A program made the position numbers and the translations under genes. A stretch of 64,000 nucleotides of DNA, taken from Paragonimus westermani (taxonomy: Eukaryota > Platyhelminthes > Trematoda > Plagiorchiida > Troglotrematidae). Under the pieces are notes generated by a model. The model worked only from the letters and a program-made list of their open reading frames with translations. It made no database searches and was not told the DNA's origin. How positions within the stretch are numbered: position 1 is the first letter of the stretch; each line of letters opens with the position of its first letter. The DNA lies in contig QNGE01002648.1 in NCBI GenBank assembly GCA_008508345.1, positions 18,034 through 82,033 of the forward strand, in the 5' to 3' direction. Below, in pieces: positions 40,501 through 55,500 of the stretch.

Positions 40501-43500
40501 ATCATACGTAACTCTGTTGCAACCTGACTGCAACCAGAAGCCATGTCATCACAACTCTCATGAATTTTTAGAAAGATGGTACAGTTCGATGAATAGCTAC
40601 TGCGCTGAGCCAGATAATCACTGGTTTCTTAACTCCGTGACGCTTCTCCTAAAATTTACAAGGGTCGGATGTTTTGTAATGTGTGCCATGGAGGGAACAT
40701 AATCTGCAGAACACAGTCAACGGGTGGAGAACCAAGGTGATAAGGTTATTCAGATAACAAGCTTCGCCCAAGTTGACTAATAAAGTTTGGCTTGTTAGCA
40801 AAGTTGCAACGTGAGTGACTATAACCCATGGTCAAGGCACTGTAAACAAACTCAGTAGCAGTTAAACCGTCACATGTCAAAGGTATAAAGTCTTAACGTC
40901 TCCGTTTCTTTTGAAGCGTCTGACGGTGTTCATTGCTCAATTCATCTTGTGGTACAAAAGCTGAAAGTTGTGAACAACTCAGGAAGCAGGAAGATTGTGG
41001 TGCACCACTGTTTGGCAACCAGTACCACTGGCTGAATAGAACATCAGAATTTTTGTCCTTTTCTGCTTCAGGCCCCATTCTGGAAGCAAACCGGTGCCGC
41101 TCCCGTCACTTAGTGGTGATCATCTTGAACGTAGTCAGAAACAGCGCAAAGAACTCACCCTGATGCCAACCTACCAAGTCAAAAGAAGACTTGAAACTCC
41201 CATTCTTTTGGGAACAGAGACAAAGGTGGATGAATCTAGGCACATTAGCACAAGACCTTTGTTTGGACGGTCCAGCACCGTGATGACCGTGGCTGAACAA
41301 TCATTAGATGTCACTGATACCAACGGGTCAGACAGTGAGGCACTGGAGATGACTCCGATTGTCAGCGAACCGCACCGACCCACATGGACAGAAGAGTGTG
41401 AGAAAGATGCGCATGCGCTAGAAGACCAAGTGTACACGGAAGCTCGGGAAAAACTGAGGGGAGAATTGGCAGAGATACGAAAAACAGTGAGTGGAATTGA
41501 GACATAGATCATGCAGTTGATTGCTTGCAGTGATTCTACGCACTTGATTCCTTTGAGATGTTAGGTCTTGTGGTTACTAAACTCAGACAACATTCAGTTC
41601 AGTTGACAGTAAATGCCACAAAAATGTTTCTTACCAATCGGGCCTGTTAATGCAATGTTAACACTCAGTGTGATATCCAGCATTCGCATGAAAGAGTCGC
41701 ATTTCACCCACTGACAGTTGTCCATTATCAAAATGTTATGACACATATTTAGGAAAATGGTTCTTTCCCATTAACATATATTCTCCTTATATATATATAT
41801 ATGTATAACATGTAAATAATTGGCGCACACATTTATCACTCTGAGTGAATTATACAGCAGTTCAGTAACATCTTAATTCGGCGTTGTTTACGTATAAATC
41901 TTGTGGCTAAATAAAAGCTGGCAGGTTTAGACACTAGTAACAGTGAACAGTAACAAAGAGTAATTGGATGTGACTGCAGTACGGCCATTTCACACAATCA
42001 GAATGCAACTGATGCGAAATCGGAAACTTTTTGAACGCTAGGTTTAAGTAGTAACAAGCGTACTGCTTTATCTCCAACTAGAAATCTGTAAGCTTAAAAG
42101 GTGATGAATTCACCTTTGGCATACAACAGCAGCTACTTGTCTGTCATCTCCGGTTTCACTCACAGCAAGCCACAAACCAAGATCACAGAATGAACAGTTT
42201 GGAATGAAAACTTGAATCATCCCTTTTAAAGATTTTTTGAAAAGATCATTTACGTAAGCAAAGTAAACACTACTGACGAAATAATATTTGTGGCGATCAC
42301 AAATCTCATAGCATCTCATTTGGCTGTTGTACTTTGAAAGACGTTAACTAGATGGGAAAATGGTTTAGAATAGATTAGAAAAAAGTGATTACACTGGAAA
42401 TAAGCAGAAGTTTCTACATACTATGACAATCACAAGCCTCTTACGTGCTGATTTGAACATGCGGATGTTGTGGCCGCAAAAGTTGTTTGGTCTGCAAAGT
42501 TGTTTATTGCACAAAAATTCCCTACAGGTTATGTGAAACCATAGAATAACGAACGCCTACACTCATTTGTACGGCCAAAGCGTATTAAGCAAAAACACAT
42601 TGTTATTTGTCTATGTGGCATGTCGTCCTTGTACACCTATCGTTGAGGCCTGTCCTTCAGTTCCCGATTGCACGTGCTATACTACTCACAACCGATGTTG
42701 CCTATTGTGCAAAACAGAAAGAAATCAGATTTTCAGTTTTAGCCTGCCTCAGCGAAATGTAGTGAACGTGTGTGTCTCTAACAAATGTTCACCGAAATTA
42801 AGATTTGCCGGATTGTTAGGTCTTGGTTAGCACACGTTTCATGATATATATATTTTCACAAAAGATTTTCCATTACATGCATTAGAATTTCCGCCGTAGA
42901 ATCTTGAACGTAACGGCAAGAACGCGATTGGTCCAACCAACTGTAAGCGACGCCCAATCTTAATTAGAGCACTTCGCATTGGCTACTTTGATTGAGGAAG
43001 TGGTTTGGGTTGTTCGAGGGGTGTCAACGGATTTGCTTAACGAGAACGGGGTTGGCGGTCAAAGTGGAGCGCAGATCATCTGACCCTGTTTCTACTACTT
43101 CATCAAACTGTAGGCCGTATTGGTTCCTTTGACAGGTAAACGGCTGCGATTGGTTAGTGGTGTCTGTGAATCTCACGTCTAATAGGAGTGAGGTTTAGGG
43201 TCGTGGTAGACTTCGAGCTGTAAAGTGAGAGTGAACCGGTTTGTGAGAACATTTTCATTAGTTCTCTCGCGCGGACGCAAGTGCACTCGCATCAGTCCCG
43301 AAACACGCAGACCTACTATCGAAGCATTTGAAAAGGACGGTGATTGGCGCACGGTTGCACTTCCGAACACAGTTATGTGAAATACCGCTTACAAGCGGCT
43401 TCATGTGGATTGCATCAGTCATGAAGCCCAGCCTCGCAAAGGACATGGAAGCAAGATTCTGACAGAATCGGAGATCGATATGTTATTGGAGTGAATTTCC

Positions 43501-46500
43501 GTGCACCCAACGATCATACTACAATTTTTGAGATTGCGCGTCAAGGCTGAGTTTGAGAAGGAGTAATCGACCACAACGACTGGTTGCATTTGCATAACAA
43601 TTCACCAGTCAATATGCAAACAGTCGCCGTAACTCCAAACTCATTTTAGGTCATGCCAACGGGTAATTGGCACAGTTTCTTGACAGTTGTGCACCGGCTG
43701 TCCGAGTATCGACCAGTCGTTGTGGTCGATTACTCCTTCACAAACTCAGCCTTGACCTAATCAGACATCTAAACTTATGCAGATTCTTAACAAAATTATT
43801 CCTAGAAATAAAGAGTATGGGAACTTTTTCTGCTAATTTCACCTGTTGTCACAGTATTAACGAAGGTAATCGAAATGCTAACGTGTAAATTAATCTTCCT
43901 TTGCAAGATCAATATCATGGCAGATGAAAATAGTCAACTTCCCGAAATTGAACGAATTGGACGTCAGGAATTTGAATTGGATGTTGACGAACAGGCGGCG
44001 ATTTTGGAAGAGACAGAGAATGCTGTAAAACAGGTAAATCGTTCAGGCTTACATTCAGTCATAACTTGGAATAGTTTTCAAATGAACAACACTGATTAGT
44101 TGTTAACTCTTGATTAAACACAGAGCGAATCAAACCATAGTGGTGTATTTCGGTATCTAACTTTCAACTTTCCAGAATATCTTTCGAAGCCAGCCATGTC
44201 CGGTCGCAGAATATCCATGCCAAATTTAGAACCAATGACGTCAGGGATTTTCAGCTTTTTGGTCAACAATTTTCTGATTGATGAGTATGTCGATTGTTTA
44301 TCTGCAAGGTGAATGCTGGATGAATGTTATTTTCAATAGCTAGGTCTCCCCCTCACCTTCCTTCTCTCTTGCTACACAGAGTTTGCGTTTTCCTTCACAG
44401 TTGTATGGCAGTTAAGCCTCACTGGGAATCGCTGAAATATTGCTACCTACGATGTTGACGGTGATGGTTTTCATTCCCATTGTTGCAGTCGAAGGTACAT
44501 TAACAAAAGTGCAGAGATCATGCAGGTTTCTTTGTGATCAGGTCAGTTTATGTTGCATCTGAATGGAGTGAACTAACAGAATGCAAGTTAATTGGGTGTG
44601 AGGGTGACGAAGATACGGAGCATCTGCTTCTGGTGTCATTTATCAGTCCACCCCACAGTGCAGACAGGGATTTGTTAGCATAGCTGTTGACACATGCGTG
44701 TTGAACGTGAATGACATAGGGAACAGCACAACGACTCTCCTCTAGAAAAGACGGAGCTTCATAAATTACTCCGGCCGGATCGAAACATACGTTACGGTTC
44801 TCTAGCAGTCCATGTAGCGCGATAACTAAACCTTCCACTAACTTCTGAAATAAATACCTCGTTTTTATGGGGAATCGTGTACGTCTCTTGCGTTCGGCAG
44901 TACACTCTCATCAATCTGCTTGATTTTCATGCACAAACTGCACTGCAATCAACGCATTTGAGTGTGCAAATACTGTTCTGTTGGTAATCTATAGAGACCG
45001 AATCCTTAGGGTGCCTAACCAGTTGTTCAGTGGTATTATTTCATCGGAATACGGCTTCAGTGACAAACTCAAAGATAATGGAACGAATTTTTTCAGATTT
45101 CCCTTTACGACACGATATTTGTACAGAAAAGATTTGCAGCAGACAGAGCTAAGCAGCCACTTATCCACTGGTTGGTCTCGAGGTCATCACTTGAAAGGTT
45201 TTGATTGTGACGTAACGATTCCGGTTTAGAGCGTCCACTCTGCCAATCCCTACCGAAGATTAATGACAAATATGAATTCATTCATGCTTATGTTGTCACT
45301 TAACCAATCCTTCTGAGAATAACTTCAAAGTGTTTATGAGAATTTGGCAATTCATAACTTATTCCTGATTGACTGGTGTCCAATATTTCGGGCTCATTGG
45401 AGTTCGTAAGTCAGGCCAAATGTTGAGAACATTTGTAGGAAATGTGCAGGAACTCGGTCTGCTTCAAGTTCGTAGGAGGTAACCGAATTTGGCAAAGTAA
45501 GATTACTTATATAACATGTGGTTACTGTTCAGAACCGGTCGGTTCGTGTTGACCAATAAACACATACCGATCATGCCACTTTCCGATGCACAATTATGCT
45601 GTCATCCAGGGTCTTGAGATAGATCGAGTTTCTGCATATTTCCTGCAAGCGCTCTTAACGCATGCAGTGACTCGTAGAATCCAATGAATCCCAGATAAAA
45701 AAGCATCAGTAGCTTAAATGTAGACCAGTGACCACAGTTTTCACCTTTTGCTGTTCGTATGGTAAGATATGTAGTTGAGGTTCACCGGATATTTACACCT
45801 GAGGAGTGACAGATGTCACTAGACAAGTAGTATGCTTCCGATGACTTCTGACGATTAAACACATAGTACTTGTGTCACCTTATTTCTTGTATACATGTAT
45901 CTTAGCCTTCTCTTAGCCTTCGTTCTGTCTAACACTTACAACCATAACGGACAGCTCATATAGCAAAAACTCGGTCAAGGGTTTAAATCAACGTATACAG
46001 AATGGCATGGGAAATGATGCTAAAATTTAAAGGTGAAACCAAGCTGGCACGCATTGATTCTGGTTGACCGTAAGGCTTATTGACACTTGTTTGACTGTGT
46101 GAATTTCGTGAAAAATACTTGCGTCCGTCCTCGTACTGGGTGGTCGCCAAATTTTACCAAATCAGCTAAGAACGAAGAAGGATTTCGTACTCATGCAATT
46201 AAACCTGGGTGGCCGTGCAGCCAGAAAGACGAAAGAAACGGAGGAGATCCAGCCACTAGAAACGACTATGATTCCGCACAAACATTCAACTTTTAGATGC
46301 TTACATCTTGTAAGCGAAAGACTGAATTATAAATGAACGTGAGGTTTCATCAGGACAGCTTCCTTGAGGCTTCCATTGCTCCCACGTCACTGAGTGCACC
46401 CACTTCATAGACAACTCGGTCAAACGACAACAGCATTCACGCTATTCAGCTCGGTTAGCTCACTCAACTTCTCGCGAGGTCCCCGATCTGGGAGACGAAC

Positions 46501-49500
46501 TCGACTTACAATGGTCATGCTGCTGGTAAACGACTTTGTTTCTACATGCCACTGAGCGGCAGCGTTGGTGAAGTGTGCTCAATGTGGCAGACGGCTAACT
46601 GGTATCCTTATTAAGTGGCTTAATCATCTAGCTGTGTGTAAGCCTATGGGTTGGAAAACTAGCTGGTTTTTCCTGCTATTAACCTCTCTTTTGCTTGCTC
46701 TTTGGTGCAATAGTACCGGGTTAGGATCGAACAGATATATGTATATTCGCGAGCCTCGCATGGAATGATAACATTTTATTGTTAACTAGAAACATGCGTG
46801 GATCGACAGTTTATATTGTAACCACTTGTGCAACTTTTGGCTTCAGCTGCACTCGAGTGAGCGACAAGAGTTGCACGCCATCAGATAACATTCGTGTTAT
46901 CAGTTGAGGTACAGAACAAAACACAAGAAACAAAATGCTGTCATATTGGAACTGTCATACACGATCCTCCAGGCGACCCAGGCGATAAGCCGTTTCAATG
47001 ATATCACTGATGTAGTTCCAGCTGGAATTCATGAATGTTACTGTTACGCGTGGATTCATAGGTTCTTTGATAGAGCACACGTCTTGGAAGGTCATATGGT
47101 TCACATAGCCGGGCCAATTCCAGCTGAAGTCTAAGCTGATCAAACATTAGCTCCATCTCATGAATTCCCCATATGGTAGGGATTAGGGTCCAAGTTGTTT
47201 CCACGGTCACTTGAAAAATGGCAAGCTTGTGTTACACAGCTAGTTTAATCAGCCAACGAATATGATCGCAATGGTATTGTTCCCTATAACAATTGCCTGC
47301 GTATTTGCGTGTTTGCGTTCAATCCAACTCACACCGTATTCAATCGCTAGGTATGGATCTTCATCTGTGGATGTTCATTCATCAATCAGGGCGACGTTGG
47401 TCATCTGAGCTCTTAAATCCGATCCACAAGATAACGAATGACTGATAATTTTTTACCTGGCAAATGGCTTTTTAAGCGTGTGAAGAAATGCTAAGTAGTC
47501 TGGTTTGTAGCAGCCTGTTGTGCTAGGATCACTCAGGCTCACAAATGCGATTTGTCAAACAGTAATTTTATGGTGAAATGTGGGAGTGAAAAGCTTATCA
47601 AAATGTTACACGTTTGAGCATTCGCTAGTTCCTGGAAGACATGCCAATCGTTGAATCGCAAGATAAATTTTCTCCTCATAAATCTGAACAGGGAAGAAAC
47701 CGAAGAGATATGGGAGAAGCACAGGGAAAGCAGCAATTTGAACAATGCACCTTTCGAACACACTTTGTTGTATATCATCAGGTACTTAATATGTGTTCTT
47801 ATAACAAATTTTGATGGACATTGTAAAGTCAACTGACAAAATCACTGATCATACACACACACGTCAACACATCAGTTACCATTGTTGTATAACAGGCAGT
47901 TTCGTTGTGAGTAGTATACTACTTACAAGTAGTGTAGTACCCACAGGCGACATTCGGGAACAAAAGGACAAACCCCGAACACGACGGACAAGAAGAGACT
48001 ATCGAAACAGTGTGTACATGCTGTGTGAGAACTTTCACCAAGGAGCATGACAACGTAGTGTCACCCAATGTATGTGAGTGCATGTCTGTCGCGCAAATGA
48101 GTGTACGCGTTTGTGGTTTAGTTTTTGACATCACCTGTACGGAAGTTTGCGCAATAAACTAACTTGCTGGCCAAGCGTCTTTTGTGGACATAAAACCATA
48201 AATATCTGTTGCTGACCAACGAGTTCTTCTTTACACAAAAGGTAACTTCAGCATTTTAGTTGCTGCCATCTCCACAAACTGAACGAACACTCGATTTTTT
48301 GTTGCGCAACGTATCCGAATGGGTATCTCCGATTTCACTTGAAGTGGACATATTAACAAGTGTCCAGCGGTCAGCGGTGCTTGTTATTTGCGACTTATCA
48401 CGTTCTTCCGTGATTGGGATGTTGTGGTATTCCTGGCCGTTTTACGGATCCAAAATGGATGGGGTTCGGTGAGCCAACTATTTAACCTCTGCTGTGATCT
48501 TTCAGTGCAAATGACCCGGCACTCACTGAAGAATTTCAGGAATGGTTTAAAAATTAGCATTGAGCAAAAGCGGCGCTTTCATCCGTGGTGTAGGGCTTTA
48601 GGTGGCGGCGAACAGCCTGGTCGATTGAGCGCGCGTCCGATATCAGTCGAAACATGAGTTTCAGAAAGAGCAGTAATGCCATCATCTTTGTAAGGCCCTC
48701 ATTCTCCACTCCTGTTGACTTTGCACACCCTGAGGATCTCCGGTTATTGTCTCGTGATGCATCTGCAGCTGTCTTTTAACTCTTGCTTTCACCATGCTCC
48801 AAACGTTCTCAATTGGATTCAGCTTTGGTGAATAGGGTGACAATCGTAAGATTTGTCCTCCATTGTATAACTCCTCAGCAAACACACTTTCCAGATCGGT
48901 GTGACACAGTGCGTTGTCGCATATCAGCACAATGTTTGACATGGGTGTACTGATCTTCATCTGATCTAGCAGGGTTCGCAGCCAGCCCTTGCAATCGTTG
49001 CTGTTGTATACTCCCCGCCTCGTCCTATAGCCTACTATCAAGGTTGGTGTCATAGCTCCAATCAAATGAAGATTACGGCCTCGGCTTTTTGTTACAGAGA
49101 CGCACGCTCTCGTCTCTTTTAATGAACGTCCCATTGACCTTGTACAGAACAAACTGAAGTTTGTCTCATCTATCCAGCAAATAGTCTTGGCATTTGCATA
49201 GCACTCCATCAGTCGATATGCAAACAGTCGCCGTAACTCCAAATTCTCATTTGAGTTCATACCGATGGGTACTTGGCGCAGTTTCTTGACAGTTATGCAC
49301 CGGCCATCCAAGTATCGACTAATCGTTGTGGTCGACAACTCTTTCTCAAACTCAGCCTTCACGCGCAGTCTCAAAAATTGCAGTGTAATCGTTGGGTCCA
49401 CGGAAATCCACTCCAGCAACATGTCGATCTCTGATTCTGTCAGAATCTTGCTTCTGTGTCCTTTACGAGGCTGAGCCTCATAACTGATGCAATCCACATG

Positions 49501-52500
49501 TAGCCACTTGTAAGCGGTATTACACTTGACTCCGTTCAGAAGGGCAACCGTGCGCCAGTCATCACCCCTTTCAAATGCTTCGATAATACGTCTGCGTGTT
49601 TCGGGACTGACGCAAGTGTACTTGCGTCCGCCAGCCATGTATGTGAGAGAACTAATGAAAATGTTCTCACAAACTGGTTAACTCTCACATCAAAGCTCGA
49701 AGTCTACCACGACCCCAAAGCTCACGCCTATTGGACGTGAGATTCACAGACACCCCTAACCACTCGCAACCCTTTACCTGTCAAAGGAACCAATACGGTC
49801 AGCGGTTTGATGAATTAGTAGGAACAGGGTCAGGTGATCTGTGCTCCACTTTGGCCGCTAACCCCGTTCTCATTAAGCAAATCCGTTGACACCCCTCGAT
49901 TAACCCAAACCACTTCCTCTACCAAAGTAGCCAATGCGAAGCACTCTAATTAAGATTGGTCGTCCCTTACGGTTAGTTGGGCCAATCTCGTTCTTGCCGT
50001 CACGTCCAAGAATCTAAGGTGGAAATTCTAATGCACCAAATTGATTTGCTTTAGCACGTAATGGAAAATCTTGTGCTTAAAATGGAAACAGATATGGAAA
50101 ATGGTATCGATACTGAGTGTGTGCACTGCTGAAGCTTTCGCAACAGCTGACTTTCGCTTACTGAATTTATTGGCAAACGCTTACGGATAGCCGTTTTTTT
50201 CACGCTTGGTTATCAACCAGAACATCAATTGTTCAATGTTTCTCTCAAGCAAGTTCGTCTTGCCGATAAGTGCAGAGTTCCTACAGAATGGCTTTTGTAC
50301 TGAAACGAGAGAAGTTATGAAAGTTCTGATACGGCCTAACCCAAATCCGTTTCCGACAGACGGCCGGCATTGCAATTGCCACTGTAACTAACGCATATTG
50401 TTTGTTTATGGTTATTAATTTTGTCGTTTGGATCCACATCTTCCGTTGGACTGCTTGATAAACCCGTAGATCGTCGTATGTACCCTGTTATGTGTAGTGA
50501 AATCTACTATAGGGATAAAATGTACAAAACATCTTTGTTCAGATGCAGAACTTTTGAGTGAAAATTTATCACTCGAATAGAAACTGGTTCTGATGTACCA
50601 CTTCATAATGTGCATCCATTGGACAAAGGCAGCTGGTCACGAGTGTGAATTTGTTTGTTCGACCGGATGATGTACACATACCGAAACGTACAAGATCTTT
50701 TCTTTACACAACGTCACTTGTCTGGTGTTGGTAGGTTCGTGAAGAAATCGAGCTATCGGATCTGGCCAAACAATTTACGTGGCGGATCTTAAAAAAACGA
50801 TGCTGGGATCGGATGGAGGTCAAAGGTAGAACGCTTAAGGCTTTTGACATGCAGCTTGAAGTTTGCAACTTTCCACTGTGTGCTCGGTCTCAAGCGGAAC
50901 TGGCGCGACTGGCTGCAGTGCGCAATCGACGTCGCGTTCAAATGCACATGGAACAGGAATCAACCCGTATGATGAATAAATCGGCGTTTGGCTCGAGTGT
51001 TCGCGTAAGTTATTAACCTCGATTATTCAAAGCGTTGTCAATTTTCCAATGATACATCGGTTGCCGACAAGCGTTCTACTGAGCCACACTGAGGCTACTC
51101 ATTGGCAAGTTCCTCAACCATAGTCGAGAGTGTTCGAACTGAACACCGTCTAAACGCATAACGGTACTACGGATAGAGGGGGCATTTTGAATCACAAGGT
51201 GGCATATAACATTCTCCTCTTAACTATCACTCGGCTATTTCAGTAGAGTTAAGTGCGTGAGTTCGTAATCAGGAATTTAGCTGAAAATTGCATATATTTG
51301 ACGACGTATGTTTCATTCATACAAAGAACACTAAATTCGATTTTTGTTTTCGGTTGATTTGCCAAGAACACAAAATAAACTCCTGTATACCTGATGCGAA
51401 TATCCGCTGCTAACAAGTGCCAACAAGAGAAAAACAAAAGTCAACTTCCTCTACTTGACAAAAATGTCTAGGTGGTCGATTTAAACGCAAAATTTGCAAT
51501 CAATTATGATCAGTGCTCATTTCAAGTTAACCAAATCATTGACTACTCATGTGTAACATGTGAATTTAACTTTCTTCGGTTCCATTCCTTCCCCTCTGTT
51601 TTGTTATTCAGGGTGGGATTTGATATTTCTCATTCGGTGATAGCAGCAGTTAGGTTATAGTGTCAGTTAGTGGCATCCTTCTGTCATCAAGGCATCTCTT
51701 GTTCATACTCTAAATCACGGCTCTGTGGTGGTATTCGTTTGTAGCCTGTAAACTCAATTAGTGATATGTTCCCTTTGTAATTAATTGGAGATCTGTCAGA
51801 AACGCATGTTCTATTGAAATCCAACTTCTATTGGTCAAACAGTGAATTAAAATGCGATTAGATATTGACGGGAATGAGCACTCATATAACATAGCCAGCA
51901 TAGGTGTAAGATTATTCTGAACCATGCTTCCTTAACTAATGAATATATTCAGCACAGTGGATTTGATTCAACTTATTAAACTGGGAATTCAGACTTCATG
52001 GTGAAAATCTCGGTGACCATTCGGAATAGTCAGTGTTCTAGAATGGTACATGCACAGCCCGACAATATGTTGTATAGCGAGATAGATATGCATCGACGTC
52101 TAAACGAACACATGGATTTATTTATTGGTACCCGCAAACACCCTCAATGCCAGCAATCCCTGTCACTCAGTAGGGTTGATTACTAATCTGCGTGCACCGT
52201 ACATGCATATTTTGCGCACACCTCTAATCAAAACATCTACATCTGGCAAAAATTGCTTTCCGGGTGGCTTAACTGGAAATCACTGGTTCAAACTGTTGTG
52301 TACCATAGAGCCCACCACTTCAGACTAGTATGTTGCTTTAAACGCTCCGTGAAAGCTAAGTTTTAGCATTCAAACATTCACAACTTTATAAACAGCTCGA
52401 AATGAAAAACTATTCACAGTGGTTGAAGTGAAATCAGAATCGCATGAGTATGATGGTGTACGAACGAAATCACAATATTCCACGGTGCTTTGCATTCAGT

Positions 52501-55500
52501 CGTTCAATGAACCTCGAAAGAACTGGTTCAAGACATGACTAAACCTTAGCGCAAGACGTTGACTTTTTTCCCGTCTTTAGACAAATTTTAGAATTCTGGC
52601 CAGGCAGGCAGTTACACAAAAGCTGGGCATCGGAATACGAACAGGTAGAAGGCTGCTCAGTTCCTGCTGCAGCTGTAAATGAAGATTGGGCCAAAACCTG
52701 AAAGACAGAATAAATATTGTCCCAAAGATTCTGCCGGCAGACTATTTTTATGTATAAATCGAGATTCCGTGTCAACAAAGGTCAAGCATACGGTTGTGCC
52801 ATTTAGCCCAAAGTTTTGCGGACGTGCTCATAAAATTTAGCCTTTTTGTTCAAAGCCTAGAGAAGACTACAAAACAATAACGTGGCTGGTGATAGAGATG
52901 TCACCAAACCTTGAAACGAGGTGACAAAAGGACCACAAAAATAAATTCTTTGATTTTCAAGATATCATGAATGTTGAATCATGCCTAACTTACCTGACCA
53001 ACAATATGCGGTAGTGAACACAGTCTGAATATTTAGTTCGGTGTACTCTTGTCTAATTTACTGACGACAATTTTCAGCAACGACCAGTTAAAACACCTCC
53101 TTACATTGCGAGGTATTCATAACCAGGTTTCAAGTATTGGACCGCACGTTTAATGCAGGCACTCTGGTGTTGCTGTGCTAAAAATGTCAGAATGGGCAAC
53201 CCTTAAATCAACTTCAGGGACGTTATGCGAGCAGCTAATGATATTTCACTGTATTTTGTTGTGAATATGAAAAGCGACAGGGTGACTGCCTCGATTAAAT
53301 CGGCTTTGGTTTTCATCTAAATGTATGGAACATTGTTGAAACACGTGTACTAAGTTCTGGTGATGAGCACTCATCTAGTTAGCTAGATTGTAACCCTGTA
53401 ACAGTTGGTTCAGTATTGTTTGGCTTCCACAACGGATATAGTCCAAAGAGAGATAAGTCGCTCCACATGCTTTGTTCACGGTTCGTAAGATAAGCAGGAC
53501 AGGCAACGACATTCATTGTCAATGTTGAATGTCACTATGCCTGCTGATGCAATGACGAATCGGAAGTTGGGTAATCGGTCAGTTACTCACACTATTCTGA
53601 AACATTCTCAGTGTACATACCGGCCTCACAGCACTCACAGACAGTCGTAACTTACGCATTTCCATAAACTTTTATACATGTTCTTTTAAAAAAAGCCCTA
53701 TACTCGAGTTTTGTTCTCGTCAGAGTTCTCCGGTAGTGCACACTTTTCGTCGCCAGTAATCAAAATACCACTGAACAAGCTCACTGATATCTGTGATACT
53801 AACTCTAATTCATGTCTCAATAGTGAACTGATCGAATTCAGTTAAAGCAGTTGCTCGTTCCACTTAAGACGATCGGACAATCTGAGCTCTATCAACGGCG
53901 AACGCGGCTGGAAGTTTGCATATGATGATTCGAACATATTGAACGTGAGGTCAGCGGATGACTTCTCAACACGCTTGTCTAATAAAACCGTGGCCACGGT
54001 TCAAATCCAGGCAGTGGAAACTACTTGTCCTAGCGACAAACGTTAACAAGAGCGAAACGTTTGTATATTGCTTGGTTGTGAAAGCGGCTGGCTGATATAT
54101 CGTTGAAAATCTGATGTCCCCGGTATGAGTAGTACTCAGTTTCTGTTTGCTGGAACCCTCTATCAGTTACCAATAGCCTTTTTTTCTAAAGTAAAAATGA
54201 AATCCGTTTCAAGTAAAATTATTTATACATGAAGTCCCACTGTATGACACACTTCTAGAAATTCAATCAAGGTCGGATTACTGAATTCGATTATAAGTCT
54301 TGGTACCCGTTGCTCCCTATCAGATTCGATAGACGCTTCACATATGAACCTTGAACAATGATCGTTTAGACGTGTCACTTTCTGGTATGGTTTTGGGAGA
54401 TGCAGTGACTGAGGGAAACGGGGAATATGTAGACCAGTTCTCGTTTTCAGGATGAATGTGAAGTTTTTGTGGCCAATTTCGAGAATCTTTTTAATTCCGT
54501 CGAATTGTTAATAATGACGAGTTTACTGAACTTGACCAGTAGGCCAACGGAGATTGTCTAAAGAAATATAGATGTGCTGTGAGTGAAGCGTGAACTGTTT
54601 TGCTTGTCTGTGCAGGCCATACAGCATGAAGAACTTGAAGAAGACGAGGAACAAAAAGCTGACGTGAATCGTGTTCTAGCTGGGAGCATCGGTATGTTAT
54701 TCGTGTTCTGTTTGCATGAATTTTTGTACACTACTTTTGAAGAGGTCGACCACATTGAAAGTTCGATGCCAGGGAACCAACTTTCTAAAAACATCAGTTT
54801 AATCAACGCATTTGTTTTGATTTTAACAAGCTATCGATTGCGGTGGACAAAACGAGTTGTGCTACAGCCAAATGGAATTGTATACACGTGAACAAAAAAT
54901 CTACCAAATTATGCTCATCCAGGTAAGCTTACAATTTAACAGAGATTTTGTCCGTATTTTAATTGCTTTTTGCAAATAGCAAATGTTCCCAGTTGGTGGG
55001 AGGTAGCTAGATGGTTAGGATTGTGTTTCAGCGGCGTCTTTTTTACTGGTGGTTGTGCTGTATAACAGACGGCCTCGTTTATGAGTAGTATAGCGCGTAC
55101 GTTCGGAAACTAAAAACAAACCTCAACGCTAGGGAGACGATGGGCCAAAAGCAACTATCGGAATAGGGTGTAAGCACTATGGGGGAAGTACCGTCAGAGC
55201 GATTAACAAAGCACTGCCAACCAGTGTGTGCGAATGCACGTCAGGCGTGCCAATGAGTGTACGCGTTCGCGGTCCTGTGTTTTAGCAAAACCTGTACAGG
55301 ATTTCGTGCAATAAGCAACCTTACCAGCTAAGTGTCCTTGGCAGTCACAACATTTGGTGCCTTGACGAACGCGAGGATGAACATACTCCGGCTACAACCG
55401 TTCGAAGATGGAGACACCCGGTCATTCCTGGAAGACTTCGAGGACGTGGCCGAGGTGGTTGGTGTCAAGGCTGACCATGAGGAGCATGCTGCCTTGAAAA

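Larger units (their letters stand above)
41487..43907 (+). other. CFAP43 intron N-O
   Basis: 2,421 bases. It contains a short TA run (41788-41803), a minus-strand LTR (about 42494-42705) and a rearranged copy of the DDE transposon (42860-43757). Confidence 0.7.
44034..50734 (+). other. CFAP43 intron O-P
   Basis: 6,701 bases. It holds repeat A copy 3 (46284-46549, minus), a solo LTR (47886-48190, plus) and DDE transposon copy 2 (about 48540-50060, minus). A minus-strand frame at 44548-44838 and a plus-strand frame at 46087-46296 are not recognisable. Confidence 0.7.

Noticed and set aside
44548..44838. Open frames on both strands (minus-strand 96 codons; plus-strand stretch ending SPPHSADRD, like a non-LTR endonuclease)
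   Set aside because: The resemblance is to a few residues only and the frame is broken; not enough to call an element.
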